Notes: generated by a model not told the origin, from the sequence alone. A stretch of 64,000 nt of DNA from Cupriavidus basilensis (GCF_008801925.2 NZ_CP062803.1:3224001-3288000); one strand, 5' to 3'; counted from the stretch's first letter, positions 46,146-56,003 are shown. Numbers and translations are program-made.

Positions 46146-47018
46146 TCAAACCCCGTGCTGCTTGAACCAGGCCAGGCAGCGCTGCCAGCCGTCCTTGGCA
46201 TCGGCTTCGCGGTAACTCGGGCGGTAGTCCGCGTTGAAGGCATGGCCGGATTCCGGGTAGACCACGAAGGTGGAAGCCTTGGCAGAGGGGTCGTTCGATG
46301 CAGCCAGCGCCGCCTTCATCTTCTCGACCTGTTCCTGCGTGATGCCGGTGTCCTTACCGCCATAGAGGCCCAGCACCGGCACCTTGAGCTGGCCGACCAG
46401 GTCGATCGGGTTGCGCGGCTTGATCGGGGTTGGCTCGCCTACCAGCTGGCCATACCAGGCCACGCCGGCCTTGATCTGCTGGCTATGCGCGGCGTACAGC
46501 CAGGTAATGCGCCCGCCCCAGCAAAATCCGGTGATGGCGAGGCGGCTGGTATTGCCGCCGTTGTCCTTGGCCCAAGCCACGGCAGCATCGAGATCGCCCA
46601 TCACCTGCTCGTCGGGCACCTTGGAAATGAGCTTCGCCTGCAATTCCTGGATGGTGCCGAAGCTGCTCGGGTCGCCCTGGCGCGCGAACAGCTCCGGCGC
46701 GATGGCGAGGTAGCCCAGCTTGGCAAAGCGCCGGCAGATGTCGGCGATGTGCTCATGCACGCCGAAGATCTCGCTCACCACCAGCACCACCGGCAGGTTG
46801 GTCTTGCCTTCCGGCTGGGCGCGGTACGCGGGCATGTTGAAGCCGCCCGAGGGAATCGTCACCTCGCCGGCGGCAAGGCCTGCGAAATCGGTCTTGATGG
46901 CCTGTGCCATCACGGGCAAGGCGGCTGCGGCAAAAGCCGAACCTAGCGCCGTCTTGACGAAGGCGCGGCGGTCAAAGGACTGGCTGGGTACGAGGCTTTC
47001 CACTTCTGGCTTCAGCAT
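46146..47018 (-). CDS. Tat-exported dienelactone hydrolase-family protein
   Basis: A 290-residue alpha/beta hydrolase. The N-terminus has a twin-arginine signal (FDRRAFVKTALGSAFAAAAL, cleaved after VMAQA). The triad is visible: Cys in GFCWGG (about residue 165), Asp in GGKDTGIT (about 220) and His in PESGHAFN (about 260). ACAGGAGACCGC precedes the ATG at 47018. Export is unusual for classical ClcD enzymes but common in this subgroup; substrate unknown. Confidence 0.93.
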   Translation of the reverse strand: MLKPEVESLVPSQSFDRRAFVKTALGSAFAAAALPVMAQAIKTDFAGLAAGEVTIPSGGFNMPAYRAQPEGKTNLPVVLVVSEIFGVHEHIADICRRFAKLGYLAIAPELFARQGDPSSFGTIQELQAKLISKVPDEQVMGDLDAAVAWAKDNGGNTSRLAITGFCWGGRITWLYAAHSQQIKAGVAWYGQLVGEPTPIKPRNPIDLVGQLKVPVLGLYGGKDTGITQEQVEKMKAALAASNDPSAKASTFVVYPESGHAFNADYRPSYREADAKDGWQRCLAWFKQHGV

Positions 47019-47177
47019 GCGGTCTCCTGTCTGGCGTGGATGGCGAATCTGGATGGACGGCGCACGGGGTGGCACCGCCGCCGTGGCGAGATCCGATTCT
47101 AAGCAAACATGGAGTTCAGCGCACGCAGCCGGCAAGCGGGGCGGTTCGCAGTGCGATTCGCCCTGCGCCGGCGCGTG

Positions 47178-48506
47178 TCAGTGCAGCTTGACGCGCGGGC
47201 TGGTCTTGCTGCGCAGCCAGTGGGTCACGGTATCCAGCCCCATGCCCACGGCGCCATGCAACGCCATGACGTGCATGCGGTACAGCGAGCTGTACATCAC
47301 ACGTGCCATCAGCCCTTCGATAAACATGGAGCCGCCGATCAGGCCGCCCATCAGGCTGCCTACCGCACTGAAATGCCCCAGCGACACCAGCGAGCCCAGG
47401 TCCTTGAAGGCAAACGTCGGCAGCGGCTTGCCACTCAGGCGCGCGCGCAGCGCGCCATAGAGGAACATGGCCTGCTGGTGCGCGGCCTGGGCGCGCGGGG
47501 GCACCGCACCCTGCTTCTCGGGCCAGGGGCAGCTGGCGCAATCGCCAAAGGCAAAGATATCGGGATCGGCCTCGCTTTGCAGCGTGGGCTTGACGATGAG
47601 CTGGCCCATGCGGCTGACCGGCAGGCCCAGGGTGGACAGCACCGCCGGCGCGGTAATGCCGGCGGCCCACACCGTCAGGTCGGCGTCGATGCGCTTGCCG
47701 CTGGCGGTCAGCACCGCATCCCCGGTGACTTCGGTCACGCGCTCGGCGGTGAGGACTTCGATATCGAGCTTGTGCAGCAGCTTGGTGGTTTCGTTGGACA
47801 CGCGCTCGGACAGCGCGGGCAGGATGCGCGGGCCGGCCTCGATCACGTGGATGCGCACATCGCGGCGCGGATCGAGCTGATGCAGCCCGTAGGCGCTGAG
47901 CACATGTGCGGTATTGCGCAACTCGGCAGAGAGCTCGACGCCGGTGGCGCCGGCACCGATGATGGCAACGTCCACGCGCGGGCGGCCGTCCTCGCCGATG
48001 CGCCCGCGCCCGTTCTGGGCGCGCACGCAGGCCGAGATCAGCTTGCGCCGGAAGCGCTCCGCCTGGTCCACGGTGTCGAGCGCGATGGCGTTCTCGGCAG
48101 CGCCAGGCACGCCGAAGAAATGCGTGACGCAGCCGATCGCCAGCACCAGGGTGTCATAGGAAAGATCGCGTGCGGGCAAGAGCTCCGTGCCGTCGAGGTC
48201 GACACAGGCCGCCACCGAGATCGTCTTGCGATCCCGGTCGATGCCGGTCAGCTCGCCTTGCTGGAATTCGAAATGATGCCAGCGGGCCTGCGCCACGTAT
48301 TCAAGCTGATGGGTGTGGGGATCCATGCTGCCGGCGGCAACTTCATGCAGCAGCGGTTTCCAGATATGCGTGGGGGAGCGGTCCACCAGCACCACCTGCG
48401 CGGCCCCGCCCTTGCCGAGCTTGTCGCCCAGCCGCGTGACCAGCTCCAGTCCGCCCGCTCCTCCTCCGACTACGATGATGCGATGCGCCCTTCCCTCTGT
48501 GCTCAT
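47178..48506 (-). CDS. Type II NADH dehydrogenase (Ndh-like)
   Basis: A 442-residue membrane-associated flavoenzyme passing electrons from NADH to quinone without pumping protons. The FAD fold has IIVVGGGAGGLELV at residues 9-22; the NADH fold has DVAIIGAGATGVELSAEL near 170; FAD contact is DIFAFGDCASCPWPEKQGAV. The C-terminal amphipathic region (RVMYSSLYRMHVMALHGAVG, LDTVTHWLRSKTSPRVKLH) would bind the membrane. Length and order match Ndh; related sulfide:quinone reductases lack this tail. Symbol left blank because the NAD/NADP preference cannot be read here. Confidence 0.92.
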   Translation of the reverse strand: MSTEGRAHRIIVVGGGAGGLELVTRLGDKLGKGGAAQVVLVDRSPTHIWKPLLHEVAAGSMDPHTHQLEYVAQARWHHFEFQQGELTGIDRDRKTISVAACVDLDGTELLPARDLSYDTLVLAIGCVTHFFGVPGAAENAIALDTVDQAERFRRKLISACVRAQNGRGRIGEDGRPRVDVAIIGAGATGVELSAELRNTAHVLSAYGLHQLDPRRDVRIHVIEAGPRILPALSERVSNETTKLLHKLDIEVLTAERVTEVTGDAVLTASGKRIDADLTVWAAGITAPAVLSTLGLPVSRMGQLIVKPTLQSEADPDIFAFGDCASCPWPEKQGAVPPRAQAAHQQAMFLYGALRARLSGKPLPTFAFKDLGSLVSLGHFSAVGSLMGGLIGGSMFIEGLMARVMYSSLYRMHVMALHGAVGMGLDTVTHWLRSKTSPRVKLH

Positions 48507-48705
48507 GATCTACCCAGTGTCGTCGATATTCTTTTGCGGGGCCTGACGCGAGCCAGTGACCTCGGCTTTTCATCAGTCTGCTGCACAGCAGCACAACTGG
48601 CAAGACGCCATTCACCGATTCAGCGGTCGCTTCAATCGAAACCAGGATGCAGGAATACCGGGACGGGTGCAATCCCGGAGCGGCCCTGAAGGCCGCTCCT
48701 CGAGC

Positions 48706-51504
48706 TTAGTGCGCCTCCTCCCAGTTGCTGCCGGCGCCGACCTCGGCCACCAGCGGCACGCGCAGTTCAGCCACGTTGCACATCAGTTCCGGCAACTTTA
48801 CCTTGACCAGTTCCAGCTCGGCCTGCGGCACTTCCAGCACGAGTTCATCGTGCACCTGCATGACCTGGCGCGTACCCAGGCCATCGCGTTCCAGCCAGTC
48901 CTGCACCGCGATCATCGACAGCTTGATCAGGTCGGCGGCCGTGCCCTGCATCGGCGCGTTGATGGCGGCGCGCTCGGCGCCCTGGCGGCGCGGGCCGTTG
49001 CCGCCATTGATGTCCGGCAGCCACAGGCGGCGGCCGAACACGGTCTCGACGAAGCCCTGCTCGCGCGCGGTCTGGCGCGTTTCTTCCATGTACCGCGCCA
49101 CACCGGGATAGCGCATGAAATAGCGGTCGATGTAGTGCTTGGCGGCTTCGCGCTCGATGCCGAGGTTGCCGGCCAGGCCGAAAGCGCTCATGCCGTAGAT
49201 CAGGCCGAAGTTGATGACCTTGGCATAGCGGCGCTGCTCGCTGCTGACGGCATCCGGCGCCACGCCGAAGATCTCCGCGGCGGTGGCGCGGTGCACGTCC
49301 TCGCCCTCGGCGAACGAGCGCATCAGGTTCTCGTCGCCAGAGATATGGGCCATGATGCGCAGCTCGATCTGCGAGTAGTCTGCCGACACGATGACATTGC
49401 CCGGGCCGGCGATAAAGGCCTCGCGGATGCGCCGTCCTTCCTCGGTGCGCACCGGGATGTTCTGCAGGTTGGGCTCGGTGGATGCCAGCCGGCCGGTCAC
49501 CGCTGTGGTCTGCCCATAGCTGGTGTGCACGCGGCCGGTGGCCGGGTTGACCATCTTCGGCAGCTTGTCGGTGTAGGTGGACTTGAGCTTGGCCAGGCCA
49601 CGGTAGTCCAGCAGCAGCTTGGGCAGCGGGTAATCCTCGGCCAGCTTCTGCAACACCTCTTCGTCGGTGGACGGCGCGCCGCTGGCGGTCTTCTTGACCA
49701 CCGGCAGCTTCATCTGGCCGAACAGGATCTCGCCGATCTGCTTGGGCGAGCCCAGGTTGAAAGGCTGGCCCGCAGCCTCGTAGGCGGCCTGCTCCAGCGT
49801 CAGCATGCGCTGGCCGAGCTGCGCGCTTTGCGCGCCCAGGCGCTCGGCGTCGATCAGCACGCCGTTGCGCTCGATCTTCTGCAGCACCACCGAGACCGGC
49901 ATCTCGATCTTTTCGTAGACGTAATGCACCCCCGGCAACGCCTCGACCTGCGGGTACATATTGCGATGCAGGCGCAGCGTGACGTCGGCATCCTCGGCCG
50001 CGTACTCGGTGGCGCGCGCGATGTCGATCTGGTCAAAGCCGATCTGGCTCGCGCCCTTGCCACACACTTCCTCGTAGCTGATGGTCTTCAGGCCGAGCAG
50101 GCGCTCGGCCAGGCTGTCCATGCCGTGATTGCGGTGGGACGCCAGCACGTAGCTTTGCAGCATGGTGTCGTGCACGATACCGCGCAGGCTGACGCCGTGA
50201 TTGGCAAAGACATGGGAATCGTACTTCAGGTTCTGGCCAACCTTGCCGCGCGACGGGTCTTCGAGCCAGGCGCGCATGCGCGCCAGCACGGCCTCGCGCG
50301 TGAGCTGGCCATTGGCTTCCAGGCCCACCACATCCGGGCCGCGGTGCGCCACCGGGATATAGCAGGCCTCGCCCGGCTCGATCGACAGCGAGATGCCGAC
50401 CAGTTGGGCCTGCATCGGGTCCAGCGAAGTGGTCTCGGTATCGATGGACACCAGCGGCGCGGTTTCGATGCGCCGCATCCAGGCCTCCAGCGCCGCCTCG
50501 GTGGCCACGGTTTCGTAGCGAATCTGCGCCGGGGCCGGGGCGCTGTCGAACAGGCCACCCTGGGCCGGACCCGGGTCGGCGCCGGCCGCGGGCGGCGCCG
50601 CGCTTGCGCGTGCCTGGGCGCGCGGGTTGGGCAGGCTTTCGCCGGTGGCCTCGCGCAGCCAGGTCTTGAAGCCATAGCGCGCAAAGAAGTCAATCAGCTT
50701 GTCCTTGTCCTCGCTGCCACCCGCGAGCTGGTGGAAGTCGGCCAACGAGCTCGTCAGGTCGCAATCGGTCTTGACCGTCACCAGCTCGCGCGCCTTGGGC
50801 AGCCACGCCAGCGTGTTGCGCAGGTTCTCGCCCACCACGCCCTTGATGCCGGAGGCATTGGCCATGACATCGTCGAGCGTGCCGTACTCGGTCAGCCATT
50901 TGACCGCGGTCTTGGGGCCCACCTTGGGCACGCCGGGCACGTTGTCCACGGCGTCGCCGATCAGCGAGAGATAGTCGACGATGCGCGCCGGGGGCACGCC
51001 GAACTTGGCGGCCACGCCGGGCGGGTCGAGGATTTCCCCGCTCATGGTGTTGACCAGCGTGACATGGTCGTCGACCAGCTGCGCCAGGTCCTTGTCACCG
51101 GTGGAGACCACCGTGCGCATGCCTTCGGCGGTGGCCCGGCGCGCCAGCGTGCCGATCACGTCGTCCGCCTCCACGCCGTCCACCACCACGATGGGCCAGC
51201 CCAGCGCACGCACCGCTTCGTGGATCGGCTCGATCTGCTTGGCCAGGTCCTCGGGCATCGACGGGCGATGCTCCTTGTAGGCCGGATACAGGTCGTCGCG
51301 GAAGGTCTTACCCTTGGCGTCGAACACGCAGGCGCTATACTCTGCCGGGAAATCGCTGCGCAGCTTGCGCAGCATATTGATCATGCCGTAGATTGCCCCT
51401 GTGGGCAGGCCCTCACCGTTCCTCAGGTCCGGCAGAGCGTGATACGCACGATACAGATAGCTCGACCCATCGACGAGCAAGAGTGTTTTTGGACTATCCG
51501 ACAT
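48706..51504 (-). CDS. polA: DNA polymerase I
   Basis: A 932-residue repair and Okazaki-processing polymerase. The 5'-nuclease domain (1-290) has LLLVDGSSYLYRAYHALPDL and GVEADDVIGTLA. The 3'-5' exonuclease motifs are intact (SIDTETTSL, NLKYDSHVF, YAAEDADVTLRL), so proofreading is expected. The polymerase motifs are SADYSQIELRIMAH, RRYAKVINFGLIYGMSAF and MQVHDELVLEVP. The start is ATG 51504 (MSDSPKTLLLVDG); ATG 51510 lies two codons upstream. The gene starts face to face with the plus-strand gene at 51509. Confidence 0.97.
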   Translation of the reverse strand: MSDSPKTLLLVDGSSYLYRAYHALPDLRNGEGLPTGAIYGMINMLRKLRSDFPAEYSACVFDAKGKTFRDDLYPAYKEHRPSMPEDLAKQIEPIHEAVRALGWPIVVVDGVEADDVIGTLARRATAEGMRTVVSTGDKDLAQLVDDHVTLVNTMSGEILDPPGVAAKFGVPPARIVDYLSLIGDAVDNVPGVPKVGPKTAVKWLTEYGTLDDVMANASGIKGVVGENLRNTLAWLPKARELVTVKTDCDLTSSLADFHQLAGGSEDKDKLIDFFARYGFKTWLREATGESLPNPRAQARASAAPPAAGADPGPAQGGLFDSAPAPAQIRYETVATEAALEAWMRRIETAPLVSIDTETTSLDPMQAQLVGISLSIEPGEACYIPVAHRGPDVVGLEANGQLTREAVLARMRAWLEDPSRGKVGQNLKYDSHVFANHGVSLRGIVHDTMLQSYVLASHRNHGMDSLAERLLGLKTISYEEVCGKGASQIGFDQIDIARATEYAAEDADVTLRLHRNMYPQVEALPGVHYVYEKIEMPVSVVLQKIERNGVLIDAERLGAQSAQLGQRMLTLEQAAYEAAGQPFNLGSPKQIGEILFGQMKLPVVKKTASGAPSTDEEVLQKLAEDYPLPKLLLDYRGLAKLKSTYTDKLPKMVNPATGRVHTSYGQTTAVTGRLASTEPNLQNIPVRTEEGRRIREAFIAGPGNVIVSADYSQIELRIMAHISGDENLMRSFAEGEDVHRATAAEIFGVAPDAVSSEQRRYAKVINFGLIYGMSAFGLAGNLGIEREAAKHYIDRYFMRYPGVARYMEETRQTAREQGFVETVFGRRLWLPDINGGNGPRRQGAERAAINAPMQGTAADLIKLSMIAVQDWLERDGLGTRQVMQVHDELVLEVPQAELELVKVKLPELMCNVAELRVPLVAEVGAGSNWEEAH

Positions 51505-51508
51505 TCCC

Positions 51509-52447
51509 ATGGACTCAAAATTGACTGGTGCCGCCGCAGGCGGTGCGAACGCCGCCCCCCCTTCCGACGCAGCCGGCGCCGATAACCCGGCAGCGGCCCT
51601 CAAGCAGGCCGCGCAAGGCAGTATTACCACCGCGGCCGATATGGACGTGAACGTGACGGTCAGCACCGCTGCCGATGGCCCGGGAGATACGTCTCCCGCC
51701 GCCGGCATCCGCGCCAACCCACGCAAGATGATTCCCAGCCTGCGTGCGCTGGCCGACGAAGACCGCGCGACCGCAAAGAAGGCGCGCGCTTCGTGGCAAA
51801 TGTTCACGATTATGGCAGAGTTCATCGAGGCGACCGAGTACCTTTCGGAGATCCGCCCGGCGGTATCGATCTACGGCAGCGCGCGCCTGCGCGAGGACTC
51901 GCCTTACTACCAGCGCACCATCGAGATCGCCCGCCTGTTCTCCGACGCCGGCTTCGCGGTGATCTCGGGCGGCGGCCCAGGCATCATGGAGGCGGCCAAC
52001 AAGGGCGCCCACGCGGGCAAGTCGGCCAGCGTAGGCCTGAACATCGAGCTTCCGCACGAGCAGCAAGGCAATCCCTACCAGGACATCGCCATGCGCTTTC
52101 GCCACTTCTTCACGCGCAAGGTCACCTTCGTCAAGAATTCGGACGCCTTTATCGTGATGCCGGGCGGTTTCGGCACACTGGATGAGCTGGCCGAAGTGCT
52201 GACGCTGGTGCAGACCGGCAAGTCCCGCGCCGTGCCGGTGGTGCTGTTCGGCAACCGCTTCTGGAAAGGCCTGCTTGACTGGTTCCGCTTCACGCTGCTG
52301 CCGATGGGCCTGATCGCCGAACACGACCTCGACCTGATGAAGATCGTGGACGAGCCGCACGAAGTGCTCGAAGCGGTATATGAGTACTACGAGCAGCGCG
52401 GTGGCGACAACCCGATCCCGCCCAAGGAAGAGATGTTCTACCTGTAA
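51509..52447 (+). CDS. LOG-family protein (TIGR00730-like, possible nucleotide 5'-monophosphate phosphoribohydrolase)
   Basis: A 312-residue protein from ATG 51509, though the conserved part begins about residue 70 (PRKMIPSLRALADEDRATAK). Internal ATGs at about 51641 and 51728 are plausible starts. The Rossmann-like LOG core has AVSIYGSARL, VISGGGPGIMEAANKGA and MPGGFGTLDELAEVLTL (the PGGxGT motif). LOG enzymes release cytokinin-type bases or hydrolyse nucleotide monophosphates. The N-terminal Ala/Thr-rich 70 residues are atypical and overlap the polA start, which argues for a later start. Confidence 0.9.
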   Translation: MDSKLTGAAAGGANAAPPSDAAGADNPAAALKQAAQGSITTAADMDVNVTVSTAADGPGDTSPAAGIRANPRKMIPSLRALADEDRATAKKARASWQMFTIMAEFIEATEYLSEIRPAVSIYGSARLREDSPYYQRTIEIARLFSDAGFAVISGGGPGIMEAANKGAHAGKSASVGLNIELPHEQQGNPYQDIAMRFRHFFTRKVTFVKNSDAFIVMPGGFGTLDELAEVLTLVQTGKSRAVPVVLFGNRFWKGLLDWFRFTLLPMGLIAEHDLDLMKIVDEPHEVLEAVYEYYEQRGGDNPIPPKEEMFYL

Positions 52448-52653
52448 GCCAGGTAGAACAGGCCCGCCAGGCGGCTTCCAGGCGCGCCGCCCGCCCCGCA
52501 AAGGTGCCCGCAGGGTCACCGCGAGGGGCCCGGCGCGGGCAGGAATTGCTAGAATGGAAGCCTGACACACTGCCAAAGCCCGGCGCCGCCGGGCTGCAGC
52601 GCCATTTGTGGTGCAGCATGCCCCCGGCCTGCTGCGCCGCGCAGGAGCCTTCA

Positions 52654-53088
52654 ATGACCTCCCCCTCACTCCTGGCCACCGCCCGCGCGCAAGCGCCGCA
52701 GCCGCTTGGAGCCTCCCGTCCGGCCGCCCTGCGCGTGCTGGCTTTTGCGGCATTGGTGGCGCTTGGCGCCCCGGCCGCGGTGATGGCGCAGCCGGCCGAG
52801 CAGGCAGGCGGCGCGCTGACCCAGCAAGAGCTGAACCAGATCAACGACCGGCCGATCACCGCGCCGGCCAAGACCCAGCTGAACCAGCCGCGCGAACCGA
52901 GCTTCCAGCTCAATGAGCGGGATGGCACCCAGATCCGGGAGTACAAGAACAAGGGCCAGGCCACCGATATCGAGGTCAAGTCCGGCATGGGCACCAAATA
53001 CCAGATGAGCAAGCCGGAAGACAGCTCGCCGAAGATCCGGGACCACGACACGAACCGCGTGCCATCGGTCAAAGTGCTGCAATTCTGA
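52654..53088 (+). CDS. DUF2782-family exported protein
   Basis: A 144-residue small exported protein. GCAGGAG precedes the ATG at 52654. The signal segment spans about residues 25-48, ending AVMAQPAE. The conserved core (GTQIREYKNKGQATDIEVKS, GMGTKYQMSKPE) is the DUF2782 feature. In Burkholderiales this gene usually lies between polA and thrB, as here. Function unknown. Confidence 0.82.
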   Translation: MTSPSLLATARAQAPQPLGASRPAALRVLAFAALVALGAPAAVMAQPAEQAGGALTQQELNQINDRPITAPAKTQLNQPREPSFQLNERDGTQIREYKNKGQATDIEVKSGMGTKYQMSKPEDSSPKIRDHDTNRVPSVKVLQF

Positions 53089-53304
53089 GCACCGGGGCGC
53101 CAGGTCTTGGAATCCCGCCTTGCGCACCCTGATGTTCGCGTCCGTTCTTGTTTTTGCTGCCTGGTTTCTGTTGTCTTGTTTCTGATTTCCCACGACCCCG
53201 CCAGATGATCACGGCGGGGCCGCGCCGGCGCTTCCGGCATCCATGCCGCGAAAGCCAAGCTCTGCTTGCGCCCGCCGCCATCCGTTTCGATTCACACAAA
53301 GAGT

Positions 53305-54288
53305 ATGGCCGTATTCACCACGGTCTCGCCGGACGAGATCGCCAGTTGGCTCCTTGATTACAACCTGGGCGAAATGCGCGACTTGCGCGGCATTGCCTCA
53401 GGCATCGAGAACAGTAACTTCTTCCTGACCATGGAGCAGGACGGGGTCACGCGCGAGTACGTGCTGACCATCTTCGAGCGCCTGACGTTCGAGCAACTGC
53501 CGTATTACCTGCACCTGATGGCCCACCTGGCCGCGCACGACATCCGCGTGCCGGCGCCCATCCCGGGCCGCGACGGCGAGATCCTGCGGGCCCTCAAGGG
53601 CAAGCCGGCGACCATCGTCACGCGCCTGCCGGGCGGCTCGCAGCTGGCGCCAGGCGTGGGGCACTGCGCGCAAGTGGGCGACATGCTGGCCCGCATGCAC
53701 CTTGCCGGCCAGAGCTATCCGCGCCAGCAGCCCAACCTGCGCAGCCTGCCGTGGTGGCAGCAAACGGAAGGCGAGATCCTGCCCTTCCTGGATGCCGGCC
53801 AGCAAACGTTACTGCGCGAGGAACTGGCCCACCAGACCGCTTTCTTCGGCGGCGCGGACTACGCGGCGCTGCCCGGCGGCCCTTGCCATTGCGACCTGTT
53901 CCGTGACAACGCGTTGTTCGAGGACGGCCCCGCCGGGCAGGAGAAACTGGGGGGCTTCTTCGATTTCTATTTCGCCGGCAACGACAAGTGGCTGTTCGAC
54001 CTGGCCGTCACCGTCAACGACTGGTGCATCGACCTGGCCAGCGGCGCGCTAGACGCCGCCCGCGGCCAGGCCTTGCTGCGGGCTTATCATGCCGTGAGGC
54101 CGCTGGGCCCCATCGAGGCACAGCACTGGCGCGACATGCTGCGCGCCGGCGCACTGCGCTTCTGGATTTCCCGCCTGTGGGACTTCTACCTGCCACGCGA
54201 GGCCGACATGCTGCAACCGCATGACCCGACCCACTTTGAACGCATCCTGCGCCGGCGCATCGAAGCCGCCGCGCTGCCCTGGACCTGA
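53305..54288 (+). CDS. thrB: Homoserine kinase, APH-fold type
   Basis: A 327-residue kinase phosphorylating homoserine in threonine synthesis. It is the aminoglycoside-phosphotransferase-like form found in alpha- and beta-proteobacteria, not the GHMP type. Motifs: [20 protein letters not shown] at the N-terminus, catalytic [12 protein letters not shown] (about residue 200), and metal-binding [20 protein letters not shown]. Start at 53305, where the family sequence begins. It is followed after 5 bases by the membrane-protein gene, so they are co-transcribed. Confidence 0.95.
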   Translation: MAVFTTVSPDEIASWLLDYNLGEMRDLRGIASGIENSNFFLTMEQDGVTREYVLTIFERLTFEQLPYYLHLMAHLAAHDIRVPAPIPGRDGEILRALKGKPATIVTRLPGGSQLAPGVGHCAQVGDMLARMHLAGQSYPRQQPNLRSLPWWQQTEGEILPFLDAGQQTLLREELAHQTAFFGGADYAALPGGPCHCDLFRDNALFEDGPAGQEKLGGFFDFYFAGNDKWLFDLAVTVNDWCIDLASGALDAARGQALLRAYHAVRPLGPIEAQHWRDMLRAGALRFWISRLWDFYLPREADMLQPHDPTHFERILRRRIEAAALPWT

Positions 54289-54293
54289 CCGTC

Positions 54294-55094
54294 ATGCAAT
54301 TACTGGAAGTCTCCGCCAAGGAAGGTTATGTCTGGTTCCGCCAGGGTGTCTGGCTGTTCCGCAAGAACCCGCTCGCCTTCCTGATGCTGTTGTTTGTCTA
54401 CCTGATCGCCGCGCAACTGGCCGTGTTCGTGCCGTTGATCGGCATCATCGCGCTGCTGGTGGTCACCCCGGGCCTGTCGGTCGGCATCATGACCGCCTGC
54501 CGCGAGGTGATACTGAACAAGCGCGTGCTGCCGACCGTATTACTGGCGGGATTTCGCGGCAACGGCAAGCAGGCAAGCCGCAACCTGCTGGTGCTGGGTG
54601 GCATCTACGCAGGCCTGGTCTTCGTGCTGAGCCTTATCGCGGGCAGCCTGGTGGATATCAGCACGCTGGTGCCGATCCTGCTCAAGGAAGAAGCGCCGTC
54701 GGCGGAATCCGTGCGGCAGCTCTACTTCGCGCTGATGATCGGGGCCGCGTTGTACACGCCGATTGCCATGCTGTTCTGGTTTGCGCCGCTGCTCACCGCG
54801 TGGCACAACGTGCCGCCGGTCAAGGCACTGTTCTTCAGCTGGACCGCGTGCTGGCGCAACCGTGGCGCGTTCCTGGCCTATGGCGTGGTGTTCGCGGTCC
54901 TGCTGGTGGCGGTGCCGTTCTTCCTGGAGGCGTTGTTCGGCGCATTGGGGGCTGAAGCGGTGCTGTCCTTCCTGGTCACACCGTACTCGCTGCTGATGCT
55001 GGCGATCATGTATTGCTCGTTCTACGCCACTTACCGCGGCTGCTTCAATGTCGTGCCGGAAGAAGCCGCCGGCAGGCCGGACCTGGCCGCCTGA
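54294..55094 (+). CDS. BPSS1780-family membrane protein
   Basis: A 266-residue inner-membrane protein with about six hydrophobic segments (LAFLMLLFVYLIAAQLAVFV, LIGIIALLVVTPGLSVGIMT, LLVLGGIYAGLVFVLSLIAG, YFALMIGAALYTPIAMLFWF, FLAYGVVFAVLLVAVPFFLE, SLLMLAIMYCSFYATYRGCF). The family is frequent downstream of thrB in Burkholderiales. Function unknown. Confidence 0.87.
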   Translation: MQLLEVSAKEGYVWFRQGVWLFRKNPLAFLMLLFVYLIAAQLAVFVPLIGIIALLVVTPGLSVGIMTACREVILNKRVLPTVLLAGFRGNGKQASRNLLVLGGIYAGLVFVLSLIAGSLVDISTLVPILLKEEAPSAESVRQLYFALMIGAALYTPIAMLFWFAPLLTAWHNVPPVKALFFSWTACWRNRGAFLAYGVVFAVLLVAVPFFLEALFGALGAEAVLSFLVTPYSLLMLAIMYCSFYATYRGCFNVVPEEAAGRPDLAA

Positions 55095-55128
55095 AGGCAG
55101 GTCACGCCGGCCACCCGGGTCAGGCGGC

Positions 55129-55905
55129 TCACAGGCCGAACAGCCGGGCCGCGTTGCGGTCCGGCGCCTCGCACAGCGGGCCCAGCCACTCCCACACCTT
55201 GCGCTGCAGGCCGGCATAGCCGGCCTCGGCCTCGTGATTGGTCCAAGGCCAGTCCGATCCCCATAGCAAGCCTTGCTCGCCCAGGCAGTGGTGCCAGCCA
55301 GCCACCACGCCGGCCAGGTCCGCCGCCACGCGATACGGCGCACTCAGCTTGACGTAGACCTCCCTCTGCCTGCGCCAGTGTGCGGCGCAAGCCAGCATCG
55401 GCGCATCTGCCTGCGCGCCGGGCGCGGGCTTGCCGAAATGATCCAGCACCAGCGCGATCGGCACCGCCGGCAACCAGGCTTGCAGTTCGTTGAGCCGGCC
55501 CGGATCGGTGTGCAACTCCAGGTGCCAGCCCAGTGCGTGGGCCGCCTCCAGCAGCGCGGGCCAGCGCGCATCGCGCCATGATGCGTCGTCGTGCCGCCCC
55601 ACCATATTCCAGCGCAGGCCGCGCACGCCCAGGCCGTGCAGCCGCGCCAGCTCGCCGGCGGATGCCTCCGGGCCCACCACGCAAACACCGCGCAGCGCGG
55701 GCGAAGCCGCCAGCGCTGCTTCCAGCTCGCTGTTGTCGCAGCCGAAAAAACTTGGCTGCACCACCACGCCCGCGCGCACGCCATGCGCCCCGGAGATGGC
55801 TTGCCACTGCGCCAGGCTGGCGCCGTAGGCGGGCCGGTAGCGCGCCCCGCCCACGGCGGGGGCATTGGCGGAAAACACGTGGAAATGGGAATCGATCTGG
55901 AACAT
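55129..55905 (-). CDS. Amidohydrolase-family protein (PDC-lactonase-like)
   Basis: A 258-residue TIM-barrel hydrolase of the Amidohydro_2 group. Metal-site residues: IDSHFHVF at the N-terminus, conserved HTDPGRL and LVLDHFGKP in the middle, and GSDWPWTNHE near residue 220. Relatives open lactones (2-pyrone-4,6-dicarboxylate, fuconolactone). The start at 55905 is placed at the family N-terminus; 55929 and 55959 remain possible. It is divergent from the GntR gene and shares the operator region at 55953-56003. Confidence 0.87.
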   Translation of the reverse strand: MFQIDSHFHVFSANAPAVGGARYRPAYGASLAQWQAISGAHGVRAGVVVQPSFFGCDNSELEAALAASPALRGVCVVGPEASAGELARLHGLGVRGLRWNMVGRHDDASWRDARWPALLEAAHALGWHLELHTDPGRLNELQAWLPAVPIALVLDHFGKPAPGAQADAPMLACAAHWRRQREVYVKLSAPYRVAADLAGVVAGWHHCLGEQGLLWGSDWPWTNHEAEAGYAGLQRKVWEWLGPLCEAPDRNAARLFGL

Positions 55906-55952
55906 GTTCTGGCCCAAGGAACGGCGCATGCCGCCATGAATGGTAGCGCCGG

Positions 55953-55981
55953 TTGACACCCGCGCCCCTCCATTCTATGCT
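55953..55981 (+). promoter_or_regulatory. Strong sigma-70 promoter of the GntR gene
   Basis: TTGACA (55953-55958), exactly 17 nt, then TATGCT (55976-55981). The -35 is perfect and the -10 matches four of six consensus positions. The transcript would start at about 55988, inside the operator palindrome. Confidence 0.8.
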
Positions 55982-56003
55982 CTAGTCCTATAGATGACTA
56001 GAG
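55980..56003. promoter_or_regulatory. Operator palindrome, probable GntR binding site
   Basis: CTCTAGTC, 8-nt centre, exact complement GACTAGAG. It overlaps the last bases of the -10 and the start point, so binding would block transcription. Autoregulation by the adjacent GntR protein is the simplest reading. Confidence 0.75.

Noticed and set aside
48556..51585. A 1009-residue plus-strand open frame opposite polA
   Set aside because: Antisense mirror of polA; no recognisable domain, while polA motifs are complete on the other strand. The same applies to long frames opposite rpoD, uvrD, ndh and dxs.
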